64,000 nucleotides of DNA from Eurosta solidaginis (GCF_040869045.1 NC_090319.1:63522779-63586778), one strand, 5' to 3'. Shown: positions 1-11,345, numbered from the stretch's first letter. Notes: generated from the sequence alone by a model not told the origin. Program-made: numbers and translations.

Positions 1-185
1 TCGAGAACGATTTATATGGCCACATTGAACCTTCAGGCCATCCCTCCCTCCCCACCCCCAAGCCCCTTGAGGAGCTTGGGGTCGCCAGAGCCTCGTCTGT
101 TAGTGAAACGGGATTCGCCGCTCGAAGGTGAGGTTGACAATTGGGTTGGAGAAGCTATATATTGCGCTACACAACCCCTTGAATC
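1..185 (-). mobile_element. SINE-A fragment (label used here), cut by the window edge
   Basis: This is the first of about ten copies of a repeat that I call SINE-A. Copies end in a (CAA)n tail on their sense strand. This one shares the block running from the 'cgatttatatggccacat' region to 'attgcgctacacaacccctt' with the copies at 57746-58051 and 37371-37745. Its tail lies outside the window. It abuts integrase coding sequence of a BEL/Pao element at about position 185, so it looks inserted into, or joined to, that pol gene. No promoter boxes or protein are evident. The family identity is unknown to me; the repeat itself is certain from multiple copies. Confidence 0.8.
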
Positions 186-1435
186 CCAGACGAATGCAGT
201 CAAACACTTCTGTGAATCGCTTTGCCTCTCGGTCAGCCCCAAAGAAGTTTTTACCATTGTCCGATCTGATGCGTATGGGCACTCCACGTCGGTTCATAAA
301 GTTTCGCATAGCGATAATGCATTAATCCGTGCTTAGATCATGCGCCAATTCCAAATGTACAGCTCTCACAGTCAAACAAGTAAAAAGTGCCACCCACCTC
401 TTCTTAGTGCTGCGTCGCACAGTGATGGTTACCGGGCCAAAATAATCGAAACCTGTATAGCTAAACGGCCGAACGCACGGAGTAAGCCTATCAATGGGCA
501 AAGGCCCCATCAAAGGAGCCACCGGCGCTGCTTTGTTTAATCGACTGAACATGCGGCAATCACACTGCGCAGCAGACTTCGTAGACGCAGCACCCAGTAA
601 CTGCGACGAATGTTGCAAATCGCAGCCTCAGAGTTTTGATGGTATGAGGCGGAATGATAGTGCGTTACTAATAGTTTTGTAAATGCATGGTCAGGCGGCA
701 AAATAATGGGGTGTCGCGCGCTGATTAGCAGCCAGCTGGCAGCGTCGATGCGTCCCTGCACACGTAAAACACCCTCCTCGTCTATATATGGCGAAAGTTG
801 TAACCATGCACTGTCTTTAGGGATGTTATGGCCATTTTTAATGGATTCGATTTCCGCACCGTATACCTCATGCTGGACTAGGCGACACAAAATACGTTTG
901 GCTGTATCAACTTCGTTAGCGGTGAGACCAAAGCATCGATCTGGATGAACCCGGCGGCGGCAAATATCAATAAAGCGGATCACCCAAGCGAATGTTCTGA
1001 CCAATCAACAAATGAAGAAAATTGTTTAATATTTATAAGGTTGCAACTTACGATGACTAAGACAAATTTTGGACGCAGTTCACCATCGGGTTCGTCGTGG
1101 CTACGATCGACGACATCTTCACAAGGCCACGTAAGCTCCTCCTTCTGTAGAAACTGGGGTCCACATGGCCAGCGTGCTACTTTGCTAAAATCGACATTAT
1201 CAACATTATTGACACGAAAGCCACCTCAGCATCCCCAAAGGAGTTACAAGATCGCCAATAGGCAACAGCGGCAAAGGCGTCTTCACTGGCGTCGACAAAT
1301 ACGTGGAGTTGCAATTTATGTGGAGCACCGTTGCGGAAATAAAAACGTGGTATAGCATATTCCATCACCGCTGATAGTTGTTTGCGCCACTTCTCCCATG
1401 CTGCACTCCCAGAAACCTTCGGGAGCGTCTTTATC
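186..1435 (-). pseudogene. BEL/Pao retrotransposon pol remnant (RNase H to integrase)
   Basis: Minus-strand reading frames give consecutive parts of a BEL/Pao-type pol. About 1435-1177 carries the region with 'LHVFVDASEDAFAAVAYW', typical of the post-RT domain. 1004-537 is an integrase zinc-binding (H2C2) region with H residues near 'VTHYHSASYH' and a cysteine near 'AACSVD'. 618-322 begins the integrase core ('[16 protein letters not shown]'), and 309-186 continues it ('IRSDNGKNFFGADREA'). The pieces lie in different frames and are interrupted, so the gene is dead. Reverse transcriptase and gag are missing upstream, and the 3' end is replaced by SINE-A. Family knowledge: Pao elements encode gag-pol with this domain order. 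Clade assignment is by motif recognition only. Confidence 0.8.
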
Positions 1436-2109
1436 GATACAAGAAGAAGAAGGTTGCCTTAACTACGTTGAACTGCCGAGTCCGATCAAAGGAGAGCCAC
1501 GTGAGTGAGGTGCCGAAGTGTAGACCGATATCTCAGGTGACACGATGCCTTAGCTATTTGGCTCAGTCTACCTCTGTGCCGTTTTCTCCGATTATCATAT
1601 CACCCGAATTCCGGAATTACATGGCCTACAAGACAAAACCACAAACAGCATCAGTGTATGTCGACACGGCTAAAGGTAACAGAGGGAACATTCACGCCCA
1701 CGAAATGCAGTCGGGCGTTTGCAAGGGGCGCAGGCCTAACCGTATGGTATTTGAGCTGAGCTTAGAAGATGTCATCAGCGCAGTGGCTCAAAAAAAAGGT
1801 CGGATAAATAATCTCGACTACGCCAAGGAGCGCTAATTTATGATACCACGACTAAAGGCAATCGCACGGCAGACACTCAGTTCTAAAGATGGAGCAACAT
1901 ATTCAGGGAATTGATCCGAGTGTAACACTATCACCACCTGGGAATACACATTGGCTCCTAGATTGGATAGACTCCAGTGAGCATCTTACCTGGCTTGCTG
2001 TGCAACGTGTGCGACCCTGGACCGCTCAGCCCATCCTCATAACAGAAGGTGGATGATATTAAATTAAAAATATAAGGAGTGATTTTTTCTTCTAATTTGC
2101 GTCGCGCCA
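1436..2109. other. Unassigned stretch with two small open frames
   Basis: No recognised gene. A 152-codon plus-strand frame (1378-1836) overlaps the Pao remnant, and a 55-codon frame lies at 1889-2056 (plus). Neither resembles a family I know. The 1889 frame has ordinary amino-acid composition but no domain, signal peptide or membrane segment. They may be chance frames or debris of a decayed element. Confidence 0.3.
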
Positions 2110-3060
2110 CTATTAATGTTTTTCTACAAACTACATCGACTCAGAACGGTATCTGCAAGGCTGATGAGTTTTGGCGGTGAAACTACAACTGATACCGACG
2201 GGTTATCTTTTATTATCGGCTTGTTATCGAACAACAAAATTGTGGTCGAGTTTTCAGCTTGTTATCTCCGAGTAATCAGCTTCTTATTGGTGCCTAAACG
2301 GCTTGTTTTTGATAGATTAGAGATATGCCATCATTTAAATATTGAAGTTTTTTCAGCATGTGACGCCACGATGAGTCAGTCGTTGATAACAAATGAATAA
2401 CATGCCTACAATAAATTGGTAAAACACCGATAAAAATTGATAACATTTCGATAACAAATCTGAAAACTTTTTGACAACAGATTATAGCTTTTTCATAAGA
2501 AATCGTTAGGTTTTTAATAACACATCGTTAACTTTTCCATATACAATCAATGTATAACTTTTCGATATACATCCTATAACTTTTCTATAAAACAATCGAT
2601 AATTTTTCGATAAAAAATCGATTACCCGCCTATAACAAGTTGTTAGCACTAAGATACAAATCGATACATTTTCAGTGAATCGATAACTTTTGATAACATC
2701 TTTTACTTTTTGATGAATAATCGATAACTTTTCGATAGTATCTCGATAGTAAACTGGTAACTTGTCAAATAAATCGATCACTCATCGATAAACTTTGTTA
2801 TTGTTAGCAAATTTATAACAAATAAATAAATAAATGCAAGGCGTGATAAACTCCGAAAAGATTTTAGGCCGAATTTATAACACTTCTTAAAAAATCTATA
2901 ACAAACCGATAACACGCCGATAAGAAATGGATGAAACGTCCGAAACGCATCGATAACAAGCCGATAGCTCATCGATAACTTGACACTTCGGTATTAAATT
3001 GATAACACGTAGTCCGGTTTTGTTTCCGCCTCCGGCTTCAGTTTTGGCTATGGTTTTCAC
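2110..3060. repeat. GATAAC/TTATC degenerate minisatellite with an orientation switch
   Basis: Dozens of variants of a roughly 20 bp unit built on 'tcgataacttttcgataac' fill this block. In the first 200 bases the motif reads TTATC ('attatcggcttgttatcg'). From about 2380 it reads GATAAC, so the block is a lopsided inverted repeat. The right edge passes into 'cccctctcctctt', which also bounds the second copy at 61440-61960. The open frames inside are by-products of the repeat. The CGATA core resembles the motif bound by the Drosophila insulator protein BEAF-32 and by DREF, but function is not shown. Confidence 0.75.
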
Positions 3061-3145
3061 TTATCGTTTTTCCCCTCTCCTCTTCTTTTTCCTTTTCCAA
3101 AAAAAAAAAAAAATGGATTTAACTGCTATTTTTCAGCGTAAAGCT

Positions 3146-3151
3146 TTTATT
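3146..3151 (-). promoter_or_regulatory. Poly(A) signal AATAAA of the SCCPDH-like gene
   Basis: On the minus strand an AATAAA hexamer starts 51 bases after the TGA stop codon of the seven-exon gene, inside AT-rich sequence. Position and match to the consensus make it the likely 3'-end processing signal. Confidence 0.65.
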
Positions 3152-3201
3152 GTCATTAAAATACGTTTAAATCGAGTTTTTTTTAACTCCCTTTTTATAT
3201 T

Positions 3202-6200
3202 TCACTGCTCCAACTTCAGCACCTCGAATTTCATATTGCATTTGTACTTTTGCAATTCCTCAATAAGACTAGTTTTAGCGAAAGCATAACCAGGTGAAAT
3301 CACACCACCACTAAAATAATAAAAGAGTTAGATAGTGATACAATTGCGAACATAACTCACAAGGCGCCCCTTACCTTCCAGGCAATTTATCTGTCTCCTG
3401 CAAAATAATTTTCGCTGAGGCCAGCATAGCCATCCCTGTCAAGGCATAGAAAGGATTATAGCCTGATACGCGTGTCCATAATTGCAATTTTGGTTTCGTA
3501 TTCAGCGATTGACCTCTGGCCCAGCCTTTGGTCTTAAAAGTCATTTGGAAATATTGAGCCCGCATTGTAGCTTCTGTGGGACCAGCGTGTGTTATGAAAC
3601 CCAAAGTAAATATTGATGGGAATTTGATAAGCATTTTTCGTGTTAAGCTAAATTGTGCCAGCAGGAATATAAGCGCCACTATAATGGGCACTAGGATGGT
3701 GTAGAAAAGCGATCTAGAAAATATAAAAATATACAAATATCTCAAAGGATCTACAAGATAAACAAATACTTGAAACCAAGGTAATTTTCGAATTGTATTG
3801 GACGCTTTTGCTCATTCGTATGCCATAAATATTGGGTTTTATGTACAATATCACGATCGCCGCCTTTCATGGGCAAAAAATAGCTTTCCAACGAAGGCAC
3901 TTTGTGTGGGTAGAGACTACGTGATATGAAAAAAATATGAGTATTTTATATCTTATAGTATAGCATGTCAAAAAAAGGTTAGGCCCCGGCCTAATCAAAC
4001 AAACGGTAAGATGCTTCAGTTCTCTTTACGTCGATGAGAATCTCACGTATTATTATAAAAGGTTCATGCTTTTCATACATACCGCGCTTTCAGGGCTGGC
4101 TTGAGCTTTGGAAAATCTTTGGGTTTAATTTGCTTTTGAAGTGCCTGATGTTCCTTGGCATGGCTCAAAATATAGACAGCGCTCTCCCAAGTGCCGCTGT
4201 GTACAAAGGCCTTTGAATGTCCCTCGATGTATTTAACATCATTTTCCCAATACGATTCTATAGAGTTAACAGTGCCTGCGAAGAGAAAGTGTGAAGATAT
4301 TTTGTATTCATTTAAAAAACTTCTATAAATATAGTATTGTAGCGAATATAAGCAGTTTCGATGAGTTACTATGCCGCTAGTAATAAATGCTGGACAACAA
4401 CAACAGCACCGCAAGCAGATGAAATAGAGAACAGCCGCACATGCCTACATGCCAACATGCACACTGCAATAGTGAGTGCACATCACTCACACATATACAC
4501 ATATATCCATGGAAGGCAACAGGGAATATGAGATGTACACAGCAATTAAAGAGCGCATATGACCCTATAAAAACCTTAGATATCTATGAACATAATCCAA
4601 ATCCAATAGGAGATACAGAAAAGAGAAATAACTAAGCAACTATTAGTGACAAGTTTTTACCCTGGGGGAAATAGACGAACGAGGAAACTCAGAGTATAAA
4701 AGCAGCGCAAGCTGAGGAATAACCACTTAGTTTGATTTTAAAACGTTGTAAGGGCAGTTCGCGAGTAAATGAATTGTAAAGTACTACCACCATAGTAGTG
4801 TGTTAATAAAGAACATTTTGCTATACACAATATTTTGTAGTTATTTATTCGACAGTTCAGCGATTCGAACGATAACAGAAGGTGCAGAATAATCAGGAAT
4901 TTTTTCATATTCGTTACAGTATGTATTGCTTACTCACCTGGAAAATTTTCTTCCGCATGCACCACACCCATCTCACCAGGTATACTATCGAATCCAACAG
5001 CAGATATCACATAAACACGCTTTTCTTTAGCTAAATCATTATATTTTAAGATCATACCGTCAATAAATTGTGGTTCACCGCTAACATCCACATGATGGGT
5101 ACCGGCCTCAATGCAAGCCTTGACAACAACTTCACCATAGAAGCGATAGGGACCGCAACAGTTCACAATAACCTATGAAATGTAATTCTTTCTAGTTGTT
5201 CCTTGCTGTGAGTAAATAAGCAAACCCATAACACGTTGGTCTCCCGAAAAAATTACCTAACCCCCTCTTACCATCCCTCAACAAGGATTTTTAAATTATG
5301 TCAGTCAATTATTGTTATTCAATTGTAAAATTCTATGTGAAATAGCGCACGACTACGGCAGGAATTCTACGAGTATGCTCCTAAGTAATATTTTTTGATG
5401 ATTACTGCGATGCCAAGATTTACATTAAGTAATGGCATCATCGTCGCAATGTACGGTTATTGTCAGTTTTATTTTTGCCGGTAGAAGGAGTTGCATAGTA
5501 GCCGGGCTATAAAGAGAACTTCCAAGACTAATTGTGGGACTTTGGGACATTTTGAAGTTGTAATTAAGCTGAAAATCATATACTTTTGGGATCATTTTGA
5601 CACAATTTTTACATCAATATTTTTACATCAATATTGGCCCACTTCAGAACCTGAAGGTTCCGGAAGACGATACCCAATTGATGTGAATGGACTCCAAATG
5701 TAGAAGAAATCCATTAAATCGGCTCTGAAATAGTATCAAAATGATGAGATATACATATCGAACCAACCTAATGGTTTCTCAAAATAGAAACGGTGTCGAC
5801 AAAGTTCTGAAGGGGTCCCGAATATCTCTCGAAGTAATCCAGAGTTGATATTGAATTGACTTCGGAATTACCTCGAAGGAACCGACCAAACATAAACTGA
5901 AATACTCCCCAAACTATCATACACAAACACCTTTTATATGATCCCAAAACGGTCCCGAAAATAGTTCGTAAAGTGTACAACCTGCACTCGAAATATAGCC
6001 CTTAATGGTCTAAAGAATCCATGTTGGAACATATGGTATTTGGCCAATTTTGGACAGCTTTTAGTTGTATTTCAAGGGAAGGTCGCATTTTTCGTGACCA
6101 CCAGAATAAAGTTGACATGATATAAAGATTTTTTTGGATTTCAACCAACAGGATTAGTGGGATCACTTGTTACGATTTCGGGACCACATTGGCACAAACT

Positions 6201-8053
6201 CGGAGTCAATATGAACTTATTTTGGAACTTCGAAAAGGTCAGTAACTAAATCGAAGCAATTTCGGAAAAATCCTAAAATGGTCCCCAAATTATATCCAAG
6301 AAGATAATTGCGAAATGGTCCCGAATCTACCCCGAAAGTATGTTGAAGGTATTCAGAAATCGACTTTTAAATTATTCCGAAATCGGTCTTAAAAGGTCTT
6401 ACAGGAAGGGCCTTTTCGAAAACTATATTTGAATGCTAGAGAACAAAAAGTCACACTGAAGGCGGCACAGTGCCAAAACCGGCCTTTCTCTAAACCAAAT
6501 TTGACAAGGGATGGCGGGAAACCATTTCAATAAACATCTTTGTATGATATGGAAAACAATGTCGAAATGGTCGGGATAATTATAATACGATCAGACTCTG
6601 AAATACAACAAAAAGGAAGAAATCATGCAGTCCCCGAAGAACTGCATTTGGTCCAGCAATGATCCCGAACTTATACTAACAGTTTGTAATGGTACAATGT
6701 TACAAGGTAAGGTTAGGTTAAGGATGGGCATGGGAACTTCCCATTTTTGTATATTGCAAATGCTCTCAGTGAGTGCAGTGTGGTAGCTAAATATACCAAC
6801 CTCTGTCAAACGTTCGGAAAACCGTGCGCCCAGAAATTTGTGATAAATAGACTCCACTTCTTCCTTATCCTGACAGTTTCTGCATTACGGCTCGAAACCT
6901 GCCGACGGACCTCAGTTTTTTAGTTTTTTTTGGTTTTTGTAATAGAAATGTGGGCCTCTCTGGTTTAAAATTGAAACGGTTTGTCATTTTCATGAAAAAG
7001 AGAATATTGTAAAGGTTAAACCAAATTTGGTTTAGATATATATTACGTTGTTTCTGTAGTTGTAGCAGTGCTTCGCCCCATCTAATAGGTGCGACCTCTC
7101 ACTAATTGTCATCAATGTCCTACGAGGAAACATGTAGTTTCAATTGGGTTGGTTCAGAGAGATAAGGGTGTTAGAGGCGTTGATTCCACATTGCAATCGA
7201 AAAGGCGGTTGGTGTCATGTGAGAACAGATTGCATGTCGCGTTTGATTGTGGATAAGTAAGAGTTAAACCTATTACAGTATCCAGATCTAGGGCGACATG
7301 CGTCGCCCTGGGAAGTTGCTTTCCTCAAGTGCAAGTTTAGGGTGTTTGTTTTTAAGGACGGAGTTGATCGGGCAAAGAGATCTGATCCATGGCAAAGAGG
7401 TCTGATGCCTTTTTATTGGTGTTTCTGAGGGCCTTGCCAGCTCCAATTTTTAAAAGGATGGGTTCTTAAGTGCCGTAAGTATGTAGTAAAATAGGGTTTC
7501 AGCCTTAAGCTCCAACTTTTAACCGTGAACAATACCGAATATTCCACTATGCTAAGTGTACTCGTCACAACAGCATCGTCGGTAACGTGGTACTTTTCAA
7601 ATTACACATATACATGGGACCACTAGTGGGTGTGCTTAAAATTCACGTTCACTACGAAAATAATCCCATTCCCCGCTCCCCCCTTCATGACAACGATCCG
7701 TTATTCTCCCATCCCACTCACAGTGCTACTCATAATTACCTTGCATTTGCTTGCCATTTCTTTAATCGATTTTTCATCTCCAACATTCGCTATAATTATG
7801 GGTATATCACTAAGGTCCTTGTCCACCTTTTTGCCCACTTCTTTCAGTACATTTTCTAATTTACTCTAAAAATAAAAAAAAAATTGTTAAATATTACATC
7901 TGAGCGATTTTGGTATTCGCTTTCAATATTTACCAAATTTCTTCCCGCAATGCCCCATCTCAGCCCTTGTACAACTTCTACGGCGTGTTCAACTGTGACT
8001 TTACCAGTAAAGCCGGTGGCGCCGAAAATTATTGCATCCAGTTTTGTTGTCAT
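3202..8053 (-). CDS. SCCPDH: Saccharopine dehydrogenase-like oxidoreductase (SCCPDH family), seven exons
   Basis: Exons in gene order on the minus strand: 8053-7934, 7865-7740, 5172-4938, 4275-4083, 3916-3770, 3713-3375, 3310-3202. Every intron starts GT and ends AG, phases match, and the total is 1269 nt (422 residues plus TGA), close to the roughly 430 residues usual for the family. The start context is ccaaaaATG. The N terminus has a Rossmann dinucleotide-binding motif, GATGFTG, at residues 11-17. The middle holds 'GPYRFYGEVVVKAC' and 'THHVDVSGEPQF', family hallmarks. A hydrophobic segment at about residues 275-297 could anchor it in a membrane. Relatives in animals are NAD(P)-binding proteins reported on lipid droplets and mitochondria, with uncertain substrate; true saccharopine dehydrogenase activity should not be assumed. 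Intron 3 is 662 bp only because of a solo LTR. Intron 2 is 2567 bp and repeat-laden. The reading frame looks intact, so the gene is probably active. Confidence 0.93.
4338..4918 (+). mobile_element. Solo LTR (family L1) in intron 3 of the SCCPDH-like gene
   Basis: A 581 bp unit begins TGT, ends ACA and is flanked by the 4 bp duplication GTAT (4334-4337 and 4919-4922). It has a TATA-like box 'gagtataaaagcag', an AATAAAG signal near 4806 and closely matches, in reverse, the unit at 25977-26588. These are the marks of an LTR left by recombination of a gypsy-type element. It lies antisense to the host gene. Removing it and one GTAT leaves a 77 bp intron, normal for a fly. Confidence 0.88.
5173..7739 (-). 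repeat. Intron 2 of the SCCPDH-like gene, filled with degenerate repeats
   Basis: From about 5540 to 6570 the sequence is a worn minisatellite of phrases such as 'tttcgggaccattttgg', 'aaatggtcccgaa' and 'ttcggaattacctcgaag'. From 6700 to 6900 and 7050 to 7390 there are stretches with 'aaggttaggtta' and 'gttgtagcagtg' that look like interspersed-repeat fragments I cannot name. The short frames at 5491-5703, 5768-5980 and 6591-6857 show no family features. No nested gene is visible. Confidence 0.5.
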
Positions 8054-8546
8054 TTTTGGTCTGTTTAAATTTTTTCAAGTAAATAATATACTCGCACTAA
8101 AGCTTTGTTAACTTGCTGAATATCATAAAATTACTAAATTTTCGCACTGCTCAAAAATATATGTAAATTGTTAAATCTGACGAGCTAGCGATCAAAGGTG
8201 ATAATACCGTTCCATAGCAACATTATTGCCTACAAAAATGGTTGCCACACTTCTTTGTTTTTAGGGCGAAATTTTCAATATGTGAAATCACCAAAAGTAT
8301 ATAAAAATAAAAATTTAAAAAATTATTAAAATTTTCGTTTAAAAAAAGTATTCTTAAATTTCTGTCCTTGTACCTCTGATATTGAGTCAAGTTGTAAGAA
8401 GTCTAGAAGAGGTACAACTTTGGTGCTTTAGAAAATAATCTTCGTAGTGCCTTTCATAGCTTATTTTACCCAAAAAGCGAAAATTCATATGGAAATTAAA
8501 AGTAAAATAGATGCGTTGAACTTTAACAGCCGAATTCTGTAATTCA
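8054..8546. other. Upstream flank of the SCCPDH-like gene
   Basis: AT-rich intergenic DNA that must contain the promoter and 5' leader of the minus-strand gene. No convincing TATA box or initiator can be fixed by eye. No coding sequence is seen. Confidence 0.4.
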
Positions 8547-8768
8547 GGGCCCGTATTACGTGTTACGATCCGTGATCGAAATTCATTTTTTAAATCACAA
8601 AAGCTCTGAAATTGTGTGTCGGCCTAATGGCATATGCGAACTATCCACAAAGAGTACTCGTTAGATCAACAACTTATTATCATTTTTAGAAATAGTTTGA
8701 CAGTTGCATAGTAATCGCTTGAGTGAAAATGGTTTTCAATCATTGCTCGTAACACGTAATACGGACCC
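8547..8768. mobile_element. Palindromic MITE, 222 bp
   Basis: The ends are inverted copies: 'gggcccgtattacgtgtt' at 8547 and the reverse complement of 'gggtccgtattacgtgtt' at 8768, matching over about 22 bases with one change. The interior is AT-rich and non-coding. A target duplication is not clear at either side, so the superfamily is undecided. It stands between the SCCPDH-like gene and the next MITE. Confidence 0.7.
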
Positions 8769-8951
8769 AGTCTCATCTCTGATCTGGCAATATGGTCAAT
8801 GCAACAAAGCCATTCGCCTCAAATCCCAAAAAAAAAAAAAAAACAAAGAACATTTTTGTGACTTGAGATGAGTTCGGCGTTCAGTAAACAAAAGTCACAA
8901 AATATATTCACCACATTAACAAAATTAACCAAAAAGACAACGTACTCACAC

Positions 8952-9149
8952 CAGGCATGCTTAACGAACGAAACGATATCATTTCGTTACGATAATCAAC
9001 GTTAATAAACGAAACGAAGTCACTTAACGAAGAATTAACGTTAATTTGACGTTCTTAACGTTAATAAACGAAACGAAATGACTTCGTTTCGTTTATTAGC
9101 GTTGATTATCGTAACGAAATGATATCGTTTCGTTCGTTAAGCATGCCTG
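8952..9149. mobile_element. hAT-type MITE, 198 bp, almost wholly palindromic
   Basis: Left arm 8952-9026 and right arm 9077-9149 are near-perfect inverted copies beginning CAGGCATGCTTAACGAACG. The unit is flanked by an exact 8 bp duplication, ACTCACAC (8944-8951 and 9150-9157). An 8 bp duplication and a CAGG terminus are the signature of hAT transposition. The arms contain many 'cgaaacgaa' and 'aacgttaa' submotifs. Non-coding, so it must have been moved by a transposase supplied elsewhere. Confidence 0.9.
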
Positions 9150-9157
9150 ACTCACAC

Positions 9158-9838
9158 ATTGAGCAGATAATATAACACTCCATTTTGGCAACAGAACATT
9201 CTATGGTGTTGATGCTGAGCTTGCTAAGGCGCCGTTCCCATTTCTGTATAAAAAAAATTCCAAATTGGGTAGGTTCGAATGTGCCATTCGATTTTTTATA
9301 ATACTTTTTATTTTTTCTTTGCTAATTTAAAGTTTAAGAATTGAAACAATAAACTTTAAAGCGTTTTTGGCATTTAATTTTCATACTTTTCCTGAAATTT
9401 TCTTGTTTGTGAGCTGCCCCGGCCCAGCTAACAAATTAGTGACCGCTTTTGTGAGACTGGAGACGTGAGACAGCTTACAGAATAGCAAATTGTCTCAAAA
9501 CTGATTTTTACCCCAAATAGTATCTAAAAGTGACTAGAGATGGCTTAATGAATTCAACTGTAAGTTTGTTTTAGAAAAAAATATTTTTCAGAAAAATATC
9601 ATAATAACTTTGTTGCAAAATTGCTGTTGTACAGTGTGATTGAAAAACGAGGACCTCTTTACGAAATTTAGAATTTTGGCACATTTAGGAACATTTTAAT
9701 ATGGCAGCTCATTTTCGTAACTAATACTTATAGAGACCGGAATCGCTCGCTCAATTAGCACGCAGAAATAAAAAACAATATTTATAGTGGTTAAATGAAT
9801 ATTGTACATATATATCGTCGACGTTCAAGCAAATGTCG
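9158..9838. other. Intergenic DNA without recognisable genes
   Basis: AT-rich sequence. Near its end, 9797-9832 forms an inverted pair with 11435-11472 around a shared 'atcgtcgacgtt' core (see findings). Nothing else is supported. Confidence 0.4.
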
Positions 9839-9846
9839 CTATTCAC

Positions 9847-11203
9847 CAGGAGCGCAGCGACGGAGGGTTACGTTTAGGGGGTCTAAACCCGCCCGCACCG
9901 CCCCTTGGCTACAGATCATTTGATTTTTTAGGTCATAACAATTTAAATATTTGATGTTTTATGTCTATGTTAATAAATTTCTTTATAATTCTGCTACGTA
10001 TTTACTTTGTTGGTGATATTATATTTTTAATATGCAAGCATATGTATGTACGAAGTGAACACTATATATTTTAATCATATTCTGCTTCATAATAATTCTG
10101 CAATTTATTAAATATACAAATGCACATGTTAACTTTTACTATAAGTGCATAAATAAGTTTCCTTGTAAATTTGCCTAACGACCATGTATGTAATATCAGA
10201 GAACAGCAAAAATCGAACACAACTATGTTCGGCAACAACGGCAACATGATCGTGTTCAATGATCCAACTTGCTTAAACGAAAATAATCGATATTGATTTA
10301 AAATCAACCAACTTATTGCATGCGTGAATATTATCCATTCAGGCGTTTGCTTGTTTGCCTCAACCGCGATTACATTCATCGGAATGAAAAGGCAAATATT
10401 TTTAGCATTTAAATAATGTTAAATTTACAGCATTTTTTTGAAGTACACATTTCCTATTTTGATATATAATGTAAATTTGATATTATTTTGCATGTGGAAA
10501 AAACATTATTATAATGTAATATCTACATTTTTTTCATGTCAAAAACACATTTCATAAATGTAAAATTCAAATTATTTGATAAATGAAAAATAATGTTTTT
10601 TCCGTGTAGATATGACTTTTTAAATAAATTTTTTTTCTTTCCGATCAGTTCCTTTTTTTTGAATTTTATATACGTATACGTTAGATCTCATGCATAGGCT
10701 CAAAAGCATGAATTCTATTTATTCCTGAAGGAGGTACTTCGGTTTTTTTTTATCAATTTATCGATGTTTAATATTACAGGAATGGGATTCTGTGGCTTTT
10801 CCTAATGTTCACATGTTGTTCAAAATCTTGTGGACGCTTCCAGTAACAACGGCAATGAACGAGAGATCTTTATCAACCCTTAGGCTGATTAAAAACTATT
10901 TGAGAAACACGATGAGTGGAAACCGATTGAATGGCTGTGCATCACTAAACATGCATCCCTACAACAACAACAACAACTAAGCATCCACCGTGATCAAATT
11001 GTTACCGTTGATGAAGCTTTAGATGAAATGGCAAAGAAAAGCCGACGCATGCGCTTGAGTTTTTAATGTAACATTTTTCATATCATATTCTAAATACACG
11101 TACTTTAACGTTAAAGCTAAAGACACAATTTTTTTTATTTATTTAACTGAAAAAAAAAATTTTTTTTTGAACCCCCCAAGGCAATTTTGTGGCTACGCCC
11201 CTG
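9847..11203 (+). mobile_element. Internally deleted hAT transposon
   Basis: Termini CAGGAGCGCAGCGAC (left) and CAGGGGCGTAGCCAC (right, reverse complement) are related inverted repeats. They are flanked by CTATTCAC (9839-9846) and CTAGTCAC (11204-11211), an 8 bp duplication with one mismatch. At only 1357 bp it lacks most of the transposase, keeping the C-terminal dimerisation domain near its right end. Confidence 0.85.
10780..11066 (+). pseudogene. hAT transposase C-terminal dimerisation domain, disrupted
   Basis: Translation from about 10780 gives a hAT C-terminal (hATC) domain: 'LWTLPVTTAMNERSLSTLR' followed by 'LIKNYLRNTMSGNRLNG'. The frame is broken at 10953 by a 32 bp insertion that adds five Asn codons and a stop. 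Beyond it the family ending resumes in another frame (11004-11066, ending in TAA). This domain mediates transposase dimerisation and, in the ZMYM1-like hAT group, sits at the extreme C terminus. The zinc finger and catalytic core are missing, so the gene is dead. Confidence 0.85.
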
Positions 11204-11345
11204 CTAGTCACTAAGTACATTTTTGGCATTTGAGTCAATGATAACAAATATTCCTAAAAAGAGAACAATTTCGATATTCAAGCCTCATAGGGCAGAGTTA
11301 GACGGAAAAAGCTTATTAAAATGTATGCAGATAGACCAAATTAAG

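Noticed and set aside
1378..1836. 152-codon plus-strand frame as a host gene
   Set aside because: It overlaps the Pao remnant on the other strand and lacks any recognisable domain. Kept only as an unassigned open frame.
2116..2400. 94-codon plus-strand frame
   Set aside because: Falls inside the GATAAC/TTATC minisatellite and its flank; no domain.
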